Source: Liolophura sinensis (taxonomy: Eukaryota; Mollusca; Polyplacophora; Chitonida; Chitonidae). From it: DNA of 64,000 bases. The stretch spans positions 13,033,704 to 13,097,703 of the forward strand of contig NC_088304.1 in NCBI RefSeq assembly GCF_032854445.1, written 5' to 3'. Below, piece after piece: positions 48,324 through 58,562 of the stretch. Each line of letters opens with the position of its first letter. Within the stretch, counting starts at the first letter, position 1. The notes under the pieces were generated by a model. The model worked only from the letters and a program-made list of their open reading frames with translations. It made no database searches and was not told the DNA's origin. Both the position numbers and the translations under genes were made by a program.

Positions 48324-48400
48324 TAAGGCAGAGAGATCCACATCGAAAGTGTAAACAACTGACGTGAACCCAACAGCGAGTAGCACTGGGCAGCCGCCAT
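48324..48400 (-). CDS. candidate PISD first exon (unconfirmed)
   Basis: On the minus strand ATGGCGGCTGCC begins a short frame reading MAAAQCYSLLGSRQLFTLSM and ending at TAA near 48324. Such ATGGCGGC starts are common in first exons. A GTCAGT donor inside would leave phase 1, which fits the 45.3-kb exon but not the presequence exon at 46.5 kb. It lies just beside the first partial copies of the 53-bp minisatellite. I list it as the nearest plausible 5' end of PISD, with low confidence. Confidence 0.25.
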
Positions 48401-48456
48401 CCATGAGCAGAACGTCCACGAGGAGAACGGACATCCATGAGCAGAACGGAACATGT
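48396..48456 (+). repeat. outlying partial copies of the 53-bp unit (left edge)
   Basis: The stretch CATCCATGAGCAGAACGTCC, then ACGAGGAGAACGG and ACATCCATGAGCAGAACGG, is two to three short copies of the CATCCACGAGGAGGACGG core. They lie about 215 bases outside the main array and abut the candidate PISD first exon. Confidence 0.75.
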
Positions 48457-48670
48457 AACTTGTTCGTTTACGAATAATTGGGCAAGGTACGAGACTACAG
48501 GCCTGTATGTTTATATAGGCCTATAGCCGAGCAGATAAATTCTCAACACTTTAAACCCCTTATTATCCGATGGCACAGACATTACTGTAACCCTGAAGAC
48601 CTTCTCTAATGTGTCATTGTTAATTAGTAACCTAATAATCCTCCATCACTAACTGGAAAAAAAATATTAA

Positions 48671-51345
48671 AGATCCACGAGGATGACCTTGCCTAGTTCA
48701 CCTCCCCATAGGTATAAAGTATAACATCCACGAGGAGGACGGTGGCTAATTTACCTTCCTACTGGTATAAGATACAACATCCACGAGAAGAACAGTGGCT
48801 AATTTACCTTCCTCCATATAAGAGGTACAACATCCACGAGGAGGACGGTGGCTAATTTACCTTCATATAGGTATAAAGTATAACATCCACGAGGAGGACG
48901 GTGGCTACTTTACCTTCCTATAGCTATAAAGTACAACATCCACGAGGAGGACGGTTGCTGGTTTACCTTCCTATAGGTATCAGGTAGAACCTCCACGAGG
49001 AGGACGGTGGCTACTTTACATTACTGCAGGTATCAGGTACAACATCCATGAGGATGACGGTGGCTAATTTACCTTCCTATAGCTATAAAGTACAACATCA
49101 ATGAGGAGGACGGTTGCTAGTTTACCTTCCTATAGGTATCAGTTAGAACCTCCACGAGGAGGATGGTGGCTACTTTACTTTACTGCAGGTATCAGGTACA
49201 ACATCCATGAGGAGGACGGTGGCTAATATAACTTCCTGCCGGTATAAGGTACAACATCCACGAGGAGGACGGTGGCTAATTTACCTTCCTTTAGCTATAG
49301 AGTACAACATCCATGAAGAGTGCGGTAGGTAATTTACCTTCCTATAGGTATAAAGTACAACATCCATGAGGAGGACGGTGGCTGATTTACCTTCCTACAT
49401 GTATAAAGTTCAACATCCACGAGGAGGACGGTGACCAGTTTACCTTCCTTTAGCTATAGAGTACAACATCCATGAGGAGTGCGGTAGGTAATTTACCTTC
49501 CTATAGGTATAAAGTACAACATCCATGAGGAGGACGGTGGCTGATTTACCTTCCTACATGTATAAAGTTCAACATCCACGAGGAGGACGGTGACCAGTTT
49601 ACCTTCCTTTAGCTATAGAGTACAACATCCATGAAGAGTGCGGTAGGTAATTTACCTTCCTATAGGTATAAAGTACTACATCCATGAGGAGGACGGTGGC
49701 TGATTTACCTTCCTACATGTATAAAGTTCAACATCCACGAGGAGGACGGTGACCAGTTTACCTTCCTTTAGCTATAGAGTACAACATCCATGAGGAGGAC
49801 GGTGACTAGTTTACCTTCCTATAGGTATAAAGTTCAACATCCACGAGGAGGACGGTGACTAGTTTACCTTCCTACTGGTATAAAGTACAACATCCACGAG
49901 GAGGACGGTGGCTAATTTACCTTCCTGCAGGTATTAGGTACAACATCCATGAGGAGGACGGTGGCTAGTTTACCTTCCTGCAGGTGTCAGGTACAACATC
50001 CACGAGGAGGACGGTGGCTAAATTACCTTCCTGCAGGTGTAAAGTACAACATCCACGGGGTGGACGTTGGCTAGTTTACCTTCCTGGAGGTGTCAGGTAC
50101 AACATCCACGAAGAGGATGGTGACTAATTTAACTTCCTACCGGTATAAGGTACCACATCCACGAGGAGGACGGTGGAAAATTTACCTTCCTACAGGAATA
50201 AAGTACAACATCTACGAGAAGGACAGTGGCTAATTTACCTTCCTACATGTATAAAGTTCAACATCCACGAGGAGGACGGTGACCAGTTTACCTTCCTATA
50301 GGTATAGAGAACAACATCCATGAGGAGGACGGTGGCTAATTTACCTTCCTATAGGTATAAAGTACAGCATCCACGAGGAGGACGGTGGCTGATTTACCTT
50401 CCTATAGGTATAAAGTACAACATCCATGAGGAGGACGGTGGAAAATTTACCTTCCTACAGGAATAAAGTACAACATCCACGAGAAGGACAGTGGCTAATT
50501 TACCTTCCTACATGTATAAAGTTCAACATCCACGAGGAGGACGGTGACCAGTTTACCTTCCTATAGGTATAAAGTTCAACATCCATGAGGAGGACGATGA
50601 CTAGTTTACCTTCCTATAGGTATAAAGTTCAACATCCATGAGGGGAACGGTGGCTAACTTACCTCCCTGTAGACATGAGGTACAACATCCACGAGGAGGA
50701 CGGTGGCTAATTTGCTTTCCCATAGGTATAAGGTACAACATCCACGAGGAGGACGGTGGCTAGTTTACCTTCATATAGTTATAAAGTACAACATCCACGA
50801 GGAGGACAGTGGCTGATTTATCGATTTATAACTATACAGTGCAACATCCATGAGGAGGACGATTGCTAGTTTACCTTCCTATCGGTATAAAGTACAACAT
50901 CCATGAGGAGGACGGAAGTTAATTTACCTTCCTATAGGTATAAAGTACAACATCCATGAGGAGGACGGTGGCTAATTTACATTCCTACTGGTATAAAGTA
51001 CAACATCCATGAGGAAGACGGTGGTTAAGTTGCTTTCCCATACGTATAAGATACCACATCCACAAGGAGGACGGTGGAAAATTTATCTTCCTATAGTTAT
51101 AAAGTACAACATCCACGAGAAGGACAGTGGCTAATTAACCTTCCTACATGTATAAAATTCAACATCCACGAGGAGGACGGTGACCAGTTTACCTTCCTAC
51201 AGCTATAGAGTACAACATCCATGAGAAGGACGGTGGCTAATTTACCTTCCTATAGGTATAAAGTTCAGCATCCATGAGGAGGACGGTGGCTGATTTACCT
51301 TCCTATTGGTATAAAGTTCAACCTTTATAGGTATAAAGTTTTCCA
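48671..51345 (+). repeat. 53-bp minisatellite array, left arm of inverted pair
   Basis: About 50 tandem copies of a 53-bp unit containing CATCCACGAGGAGGACGGTG, then GCTAATTTACCTTCCT and ATAGGTATAAAGTACAA. Copies vary at a few places (ACGAGG/ATGAGG, TATAGG/TGCAGG, GGCTAA/GACCAG), giving variant types. The edges are more degenerate than the middle. The same unit forms the 58.56-61.29 kb array in reverse orientation. It lies upstream of the presumed PISD start (minus strand) and upstream of the unknown gene (plus strand). I see no credible gene in it. Confidence 0.95.
49291..49930 (+). repeat. 159-bp higher-order repeat within the left array
   Basis: The marker TTAGCTATAG recurs at 49291, 49450, 49609 and 49768, exactly 159 bases apart (three 53-bp units). 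Within each block the order is a GCGGTAGG or GGACGG variant, then a GGCTGATTT variant, then a GACCAG variant. This is a higher-order block amplified as a whole, as after unequal exchange. Confidence 0.85.
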
Positions 51346-51375
51346 TCCTTCAGGTATGCAGTACAACATTGACGA

Positions 51376-53606
51376 TGACCAAATTAACTTGTAATAAAGA
51401 TTTAACTGATTGACTGACACACACTTATGAGGACAATAGATAAGTTATATGTCGTTTTGGTACAGCTAAAATCTATATGCGGAGGACTGTTGCCTTGTTT
51501 ATTTCTGAGAAATATATATAACATATAATGTATGTATGCAAGGTGACGGATACCAGGGTTTGTTACGTGTTGAGGAAACTTTTTTAAAACTAAGTATTAG
51601 CCCGATTTGAATGGAAGCCCTATAAGTTATATAATAGCTCTTCGCTATCCTGATCACACTTGTGTGGTAATTAACCATAGGTTGTTATTTGTTACTTAGA
51701 AATGTTTTATATACATGATTATTATTGTTTTATTCTGTGTACAGTAAACTTCTGACGCTTAATGTTGTAATCCCTTTTGATCTCTGCCTGTGCATAGCTG
51801 TTCACAGCGCTCTTGTTGTCAATTAACGTTCAATGGCCATTTAATTAGTAGGTAAAAACTTGCAGAGATATAAAGCCTGGCGAATTGTTACCCTCAGTTC
51901 CTTGATATGGACAAACAAGGTCTTTGCTGCTGTTGTATAGCCTTATTTATAACCCCAAAAATACACATATGTAGCTTGAGACCATAATTTGTAAAGTGCG
52001 AAAAACATTGAATATTTAAGAAACCTTATTTTGCCAAAGATATGAAGTAAGTTTTTCAGAGTTTACTTCTTAACACACCCCACACATTATTTCCTCTGAT
52101 GGCAGAGAAAGGTTCAAGCGTCTAAATTCTGTGTGTCTGACCTCTGACTTTCATGCATGACCGAGTTTATTTTGTTATACCGCAGAAGCTTACAACCACA
52201 TATATCAGATTTCACTGGTATACAAGTGATCGCCCGCTTTATTGCTCCGGAATTCTCTAAGTGAAAACATTTAACTTGAAACTAAATTAGGCGTCTCCAT
52301 CTTATAGGGTTTTCATATGTCGCGCTACCATAAAGTTACTTGCTTTATTTATGTATTTATTTATTTGATTATTGTTTAACGCCATACTCTCTTTAGGACA
52401 CATGGTTTGTTTATTCACAACCTAATGTATATAACATCCTAGCCCAGCAAACCACGGTGGAATTTTTAGAAAGACAATATAGTCCTCAGACTTAAAAAGG
52501 AATTCAGATTTATCTCCTTGTCAAGGAAATCTGTCAGCTATAACTTTCTCATACCCAGAATTGTTTTCTTTGACCTAAGCAAGATGCATTTATTGCTACT
52601 ATTATTAAGTTTTAAAAAATAAAATGATCAGAATCATAAAAATCCACACATCACAAAATATTTCTTAACAAATATGTGTACAGGCAAAAGAATGCAACAA
52701 TACAGGTGTATGTAAATATACCGTCAATGTAATTATGTAACTCAATTCGCATTAAAATTTGCCTTTCCCTGCCCGACAACCAAGCAGCGGAAGATCCATG
52801 TATAATACAATATGAATTGGGGTCGGGCTTTTTGAATAGCGCTTTGATTTTATTCATACAATGAATGAAATCCTCATGAAATGGCTGAAAAGGAAGTATG
52901 TCAAGCAAATACCATTTCATTTGTACTACCTAGCACATTGGGCCTACTATAGTGCTTGAAAGTCATATCTGCAGTGTCGTGATAACTTTTGTTATGGTTG
53001 AAGAATTTAAAATGTACTTCGGACCAATATCTTTATCTTAGAAATTAAGTAGGACTATTTTATTTTGTTCATATGGACATGTTGTCTCACATGAATGATC
53101 TTGATGTCTCCTTATCCCAATTTACTTGGAATTCGACGGTGGAGAGGTATTTCCAGAAAAATTAACGAGTTCTATCATGTACGAGTTTGTTTATGTTTTT
53201 CGGACGCCAGAGCAATACAATATTTGGAAAAACTCGATGTTGATAGAGGTATAAATGATTTTCTAATTCGATTATAGGATAAAACATTTTCAGTTAAAGT
53301 TAAAAACGTGGAGTTTCTAAGAACATTCAGTATATAGGTCTGCTCTTTCTACACTTTTATACCTCCGTGCATCACTTGCCACAATGTCTAAATAAAACAA
53401 ATTTATGGGTAGCTTTCGTGTGTCTGGACCGTGGAAAGCCGAGGTGGCGGTGTGTTTGTAAACACAGTTTCCCATCGCATGTCTGCTGAAGTAATACTAT
53501 CTCAGGGTGACTTGTTAGCTTTGCAGTTTGGCTAATGTAGTACATAGCTTTTATAAAAGCTTTCCACTTTTCCGACGAGTTTATTTCTGGACGCTGCAAT
53601 GTAACA
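51376..53606. other. left spacer inside the inverted arrays
   Basis: Sequence between the left array and the zinc-finger-like gene, with one SINE tail fragment at 52.35 kb. It probably contains that gene's promoter, but no TATA or CCAAT arrangement stands out. Confidence 0.5.
52345..52392 (-). repeat. SINE family A, tail fragment
   Basis: TTTATTTATTTGATTATTGT then TTAACGCCATACTC. Confidence 0.75.
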
Positions 53607-53815
53607 ATGACAGCACACCAACCTGTCGTGATTCAGTCTGTGGATGAATTGTTAAGTTGTGTAAATAGTTGCAAGGATTGTTGTAAAGGAGGCTATATTT
53701 CATTCCATTGTCCGTTATGTCCACCGTCAAAGTTCAAGCCAACAAGGAAGAAGAAAGAAGAGAACCATTTGAGAGCTGTACACTGGAAAGCACGCGTTGA
53801 GGGACAAAACGGTAC
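53607..53815 (+). CDS. unknown zinc-finger-like gene, exon 1
   Basis: First exon of a seven-exon gene that I do not recognise. ATG in the context ACAATGACA opens MTAHQPVVIQSVDELLSCVN. Next come SCKDCCKGGYISFHCPLCPP and a basic KFKPTRKKKEENHLRAVHW. The spacing C-P-L-C ... H-x4-H suggests one C2H2-type zinc-binding finger, with CKDCC just before it as extra possible ligands. Two donors are possible: GTACGT (exon end 53811, phase 1) or GTAAAA (exon end 53815, phase 2). I chose 53815 because it puts exon 2 in an acidic, protein-like frame that stays open across all later junctions. The gene lies wholly between two inverted 53-bp arrays. Confidence 0.65.
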
Positions 53816-55349
53816 GTAAAATTAAGCATCAATACGTTTCATTCATCTAAAATACTGTGTACATATATAGTTATCGTCTGCGGCTTTATATGATAGGCGA
53901 GCTTTTTGATTAACTTTTCATGTTAAAAAAAATAGATACATTCCCTGTCAATGAGATGATGTGTTCTTAAATTATTTTTCTACATCTTTTTTCGAAATGT
54001 ATACTCCTAGTGGTCATCCAGACGTATATGCAGATTAATCGGCTCTGTAGGTGACGCCAATTTAAAATATTCTTCCACTGATGAGGCAGAGTAAAATAGG
54101 TATCAAAGCAAATCTAAACTTACAGATCTTATTTTCGTGATTGGCCCCGGCGATGGATGTAAAACAAAAAGATGCCATCAACTTCCGGTCGGGCAAATGC
54201 AAGTGTCTAATTTGCAAGGGAAAAAATAACTAACACAAATAGATCAGATCATCTATGCCTGCAATTGAACTTCTACTCAATGGCCTCATGTGAATAGTAG
54301 TTGTGTAGTGTTTGTGTACATATTCTCTCGTGTATGTTTTAATACCACACAATGTAAAGAACGCTCCCGCTGCGCTAACCGTAACTCGAAAGCCAACAGA
54401 TGTTTTTCTTACATAATGCATGAACGGTGGCAAAAATTTTAATGCCAATCACTGGGAAACTATTCATCTGAAATAATTTGATACGAGAGAAGAGCACAAT
54501 TTGTCCTGCTGACCAACTTTCAACATTGCACCATTACTGCTTTTCGCATCGTGTCTCAAAAATCAGAATAAAGTGTGCCTAAAAGCGAAAACTTCTTTAG
54601 AACCAAAACAAAGCCACATTCGTGGTTAGCTCTTTATGCCTAATGCATGAACAGTAGGTAAATTGTGGTCAAACTTTTTAAGCTAGAAAAAAGCTAGAAC
54701 AAAAGCAAAGCCAGATTCATAATCTATTTGTCAAATTACACTGTATATCTTCACACAAGAAATTGGATCAGATCTGCACGGGTTTAAACTTCTTTCCAAA
54801 GGCTTCACTGTGCGAGCAATCTAATTAGGCTTTAAGTCTGCGCTATATATTACAGTCCATGCACATATGTCCATAAAACTGACGGCCATCACATGGGCTG
54901 TAAATTGAGCTGTTTTTGAGGCGTAAAACACCATTGAAATAAATAACTAAATTATCACAATGTTCAAAAGACGTGTTTACTTTTGTAGGTAAAAGTGCCG
55001 TTCTTTGCCATCTAACTGAACACAGTTCTTCACGGCATTTCCATTGCACGTCATGTTCAAGGATAATTATTCGCAAAGAGAACACTAATTAAGGAAATGC
55101 ATTTCAAATCTGAATTGAATATTATACTCGTGTATATCTGCATTGTGGTGCTTGGGGCGACAAATGCTGGGCATGACTGAACATTGTTGCATGTCTTAGG
55201 GTTAAGGTCTTTGTCTTGAACACATTCTTTCCAATACGTTTTGCTTTAGAATGTGTAACGATGTGGGCGTCGATTTTGATGAGTGTTGCAGTCATTTCTC
55301 GTATGCTTTCAAGAAAGATACAACTTTTGTGATGTCTTGATTTCTGTAG
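53816..55349. other. first intron of the zinc-finger-like gene
   Basis: AT-rich, with a small SINE tail fragment. No additional exon is required by phase. Confidence 0.5.
54916..54952 (+). repeat. SINE family A, tail fragment
   Basis: TGAGGCGTAAAACACCATTG then AAATAAATAAC, in the first intron of the zinc-finger-like gene. Confidence 0.65.
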
Positions 55350-55464
55350 GTTTTCGTCAGAAGACTTACAAGTGTCCAGGATTATTCCATTTGCGGACGA
55401 GGAACTCAACAATGAGGAGCAGGATTCCAACATGTTTATTTGTGTATCTGATGTCATTTCACAG
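55350..55464 (+). CDS. unknown zinc-finger-like gene, exon 2
   Basis: The exon follows TTTCTGTAG and ends at CACAG before GTATGG. In the chosen frame it reads FSSEDLQVSRIIPFADEELN, then NEEQDSNMFICVSDVISQ, an acidic stretch ending in phase 0. The competing frame (GFRQKTYKCPGLF...) stays open but would not lead into exon 3 in frame. A fresh SINE sits 39 bases downstream of the donor. Confidence 0.65.
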
Positions 55465-55503
55465 GTATGGATAAGGGAGCAGTTGTCATGCAGGTGACAT
55501 TGA

Positions 55504-55764
55504 TTTGTTTATTTGATTGGTGTTTTACGCCGTACTCAAGAATATTTCACTTATACGACGGCGGCCAGCATTATGGTGGGAGGAAACCGGGCAGAGCCCG
55601 GAAGAAACCCAAGACCATCCGCAGGTTGCTGGCAGACCTTCCCACGTACGGCCGGAGAGGAAGCCAGCATGAGCTGGACTTGAACTCACAGCGACCGCAT
55701 TGGTGAGAGACTCCTAGGTCATTACGCTGCGCTAGCGCGCTAACCGACTGAGCCACGGAGGCCC
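55504..55764 (-). repeat. SINE family A, full length, exact target-site duplication
   Basis: Tail TTTGTTTATTTGATTGGTGT to CTGAGCCACGGAGGCCC. Exact 13-base duplication CAGGTGACATTGA at 55491-55503 and 55765-55777. It looks young and sits 39 bases past an exon donor. Confidence 0.96.
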
Positions 55765-55947
55765 CAGGTGACATTGAGGCATATACTCAAAATGTTTAGA
55801 AATAACAGGTGGGTCTGAGCCTCAAGTATTCAGCATCAGTAGAAAAATACCATTAAACTGTGTCTGACAATTTTTGGATTTTTAACCGACTTAAACACAA
55901 TGTTTGGATTGTATATATATATATGCCACATTATGTTGATATTTCAG

Positions 55948-56003
55948 GTTGATGTGATAGACCAGTATGTGGAAGGCTTGTTGACAGACAGAGGCTCAAA
56001 GTG
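55948..56003 (+). CDS. unknown zinc-finger-like gene, exon 3
   Basis: A short exon from TGATATTTCAG to AAGTG before GTATGT. It reads VDVIDQYVEGLLTDRGSKW, phase 0 in and phase 2 out. The preceding tract is pyrimidine-rich only in part, but both borders are canonical and the phase agrees with both neighbours. Confidence 0.65.
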
Positions 56004-56571
56004 GTATGTATAGCTTAAATCTGTACACTTCATTTATTTTCTTTGTCTTTTACATATTTTTCTATATTTCCTCATATGTGTAGGCGCATTCTGGAGTTTC
56101 GCACAGTGACTGGTGTGAACAACAATTAGCTTAGGAATACTTACACATTTTTCTGCGCAATTATAATTTACAGACACAGTGTATTTAATTGACCCTTGTA
56201 TTTGACTATATACAGTAGTTTTAAACATATGATCATCTCTGTATTTCCCTATTCTTCTATAGTGGCGTGCAGCACCACTGTACATTCATATCACACAAAC
56301 TGGAAAGATTTCGCTGCTATTTGAAGAATAGTTGCTGCGATACAAATAATTAATTTGTTACATGACATATAGTTTAATGTATTGTTTCACATCATACAAC
56401 CACACTTGATGGTAGCATGTGATTTCATAAAGATCCTCATGCACTTCATCGCCCGGGATATATTATTATGTATCTAAAAAGAGTGTTTTAGAGTGTTTCA
56501 CTGTGTTATATTGATATCTTCTCCTAACCCCTTCCTCGTACAACTGTATACATGATTATGTGTTTATCTAG

Positions 56572-56659
56572 GTCCGAGAGCTCTGAGCTGGAGATTTTCT
56601 TGACAAATCCGAGAAGGGAATTTCTAAAGGGCTTTGGTTTCGGTTATGTCTTGGACTTG
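56572..56659 (+). CDS. unknown zinc-finger-like gene, exon 4
   Basis: The exon follows GTTTATCTAG and ends at TTG before GTACGT, phase 2 in and phase 0 out. It reads SESSELEIFLTNPRREFLKG then FGFGYVLDL. An amphipathic helix followed by a glycine/aromatic stretch is visible; no family is recognised. Confidence 0.65.
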
Positions 56660-56917
56660 GTACGTAAAAGTGTGATTTCGGTGTATAAATTGTTTATAAA
56701 TTGATATTGACTTTTTCGCTTAGCTTGATTTATATGTACTGAAAATACCCTTTGTATGGAAAAAGCCCTGTTACTATATTTATATATGTTTTACGTACCA
56801 AAAACAACTCTGCGGGACTTTGGAATTTTGTAAATGTTTTGTGAGTAAATTATGGCCATTCTGGGTGTTATTTCGAATGGGTATGCGTATGGTACATAAT
56901 AAGATTTTCTCTTTTAG

Positions 56918-56982
56918 GCTTATACATATCTCGAAGCCTATGTGGAAAAAAAGTTCTTCAAATTGAAGCTTAGGGACAAACG
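56918..56982 (+). CDS. unknown zinc-finger-like gene, exon 5
   Basis: The exon follows TCTCTTTTAG and ends at AAACG before GTACGT. It reads AYTYLEAYVEKKFFKLKLRD then K, phase 0 in and phase 2 out. It looks like a basic amphipathic helix. Confidence 0.65.
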
Positions 56983-57303
56983 GTACGTATAGGTACATGT
57001 AGATAGGGTGGTTGCCAGTAATCCCGGTCTGCTCCATCCATGTTTCAAATAATCATGCCTATAAGGGTTTTTTTTGTTACAGTACAGATCTGGGATGTTC
57101 TGTTTGTTTGTTGTCACAACTTATTTTGGTCCAAGAGTGAAGAAGAAAGTGACGGATTCATTGTTGCTTACATGGAGCGTGATTAAATTATGCGAAACAG
57201 TCTGCATATGCTTTTGTATACCTTGTCTGTATATGTGCATGGGAAATAGGCCATGATTATCTTTCACTGTGTGATTATATTCTTGTGTGAAACATTGCTT
57301 CAG

Positions 57304-57387
57304 GTCCCCCGCCACATCTGGATTTGTACACAAGCTAGTCCAGCTACCAGGAACCGAGCGAATTCAGAAGATTTTAAATGTGGATGG
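57304..57387 (+). CDS. unknown zinc-finger-like gene, exon 6 (phase-symmetric)
   Basis: The exon follows ATTGCTTCAG and ends at GATGG before GTTTGT. It reads SPATSGFVHKLVQLPGTERI then QKILNVDG. It is phase 2 on both sides, so it can be skipped without changing the frame (CGG Arg either way). This makes it a possible cassette exon. Its donor is the weakest of the gene. Confidence 0.55.
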
Positions 57388-57803
57388 GTTTGTATTTACC
57401 TTGTATTTTATCTGTCTGTTTTTATTTTTTGGTATAATTAGATATGGCTATTTTGGCTCCAGTCATGCATGGAGTAGTATCGGAATGGCTTTCCAGCTTT
57501 CAAGTTATCTATATACAGACAGTTCAAATGTGTATAAACATTTGACAAGGCTAAAGCCATAAAAAAGGAGGAAAGTAACTAAGAATATTGCAGTCATCAA
57601 GTAGTCATTTACATGTAGATGTGTGTTTAATTATTTATCATTATAATTTCATAATTTTGTTCCGCGCATGACTTGCTAAAAAGTGTGCAGGCATATATGT
57701 TTAATTAGTAGCAATCTATATACATTTCCAGATTTCAGTCTTTTACAAATGAATAGGAAGCCTTTAACAGGATTGCATTCTGTTCACATTTTTTTCTTTG
57801 TAG

Positions 57804-58008
57804 GTACGAAGGGACAGTCAGGAGTAGGAGATGTAAGGAAGCTTTGGTTCGGGATGTAGTCGCACTGCTTGTATCCAACAAACTGCACATATCTTTACCA
57901 GAAGCAAGACGAAGATGCTGTCAAACTGAACATTCATCGTTACACACGGCACTTAAAGAAAGTGAACAATTAAGAGCACACCGCTTAATCAGCAGTACCG
58001 AGTCGTAA
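57804..58008 (+). CDS. unknown zinc-finger-like gene, last exon with stop
   Basis: The exon follows TTTCTTTGTAG and ends with TAA at 58006-58008. It reads YEGTVRSRRCKEALVRDVVA then LLVSNKLHISLPEARRRCCQ and a polar tail ending LISSTES. Together the seven exons give 822 bases, about 273 aa, in one frame. AATAAA at 58211-58216 is a plausible polyadenylation signal. Seven consistent exon borders make a real gene likely. I see no transposase catalytic motif, so I assign no function. Confidence 0.65.
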
Positions 58009-58210
58009 ATGGCCTGCTGTGTGTGTAAATAATAGATGACTGATGAGTTGACAATGTGTATCCTATATCATTGTTATCATTGTATCATGGCTATATGCCT
58101 TGTACATATAGCCTACACCTATAATGTATTTTCCATTCCACCTCCATACCATTCATTGCTTCACTTACACATGTATAGAATCTTAGAATGTACAAGAGAG
58201 TTAATACACT

Positions 58211-58216
58211 AATAAA
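58211..58216 (+). promoter_or_regulatory. candidate polyadenylation signal of the zinc-finger-like gene
   Basis: AATAAA lies about 200 bases past the TAA at 58006 on the same strand, at a usual distance for a short 3' UTR. It is the first canonical hexamer after the stop. Confidence 0.45.
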
Positions 58217-58562
58217 CTTGCCTGTAAAGGTTTTTGCAAACCGGATGAAAACAATGCTGTAACCATTTTTAGGGAAAGGAGCTTGTTGAATTAGAGTTTC
58301 TGTTGGCAAACTCTCCATGGGCGGTGGGTTATGGCACTGCGACAGGTCTCATTAAAATACATATATTTAAACTAGAATGTGGTTGTTGACTTTTTTATTC
58401 AACTGTCCGGAATTGGTGGTCACTGGATTTCTCATATTGGATGATTCGAGGATTATATTCTAAGGCTCTGTGAAAACTTTCTCATCTACGTAAATGTAGA
58501 GAAAGGCAAACTCGGTTTGTCCTCGTTCCTGTTGGGCTTTTCCCATCTGCGGAGAAAAAAGA
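58217..58562. other. spacer between the zinc-finger-like gene and right array
   Basis: Short anonymous stretch. The last exon, polyA signal and array are only about 550 bases apart. Confidence 0.5.

Noticed and set aside
53095-53277. 60-codon plus-strand frame just upstream of the unknown gene as an extra exon
   Set aside because: No clear donor in a phase that reaches exon 1, and exon 1 already has a good start.
55350-55474. Exon 2 read in the GFRQKTYKCPGLF frame
   Set aside because: It fits the GTACGT donor of exon 1 but cannot continue in frame into exon 3; the acidic frame joins all seven exons.
53607-58008. Interpretation of the enclosed gene as a transposase
   Set aside because: No catalytic acid triad or known transposase motif is visible, and seven spaced exons would be unusual; kept as unknown.
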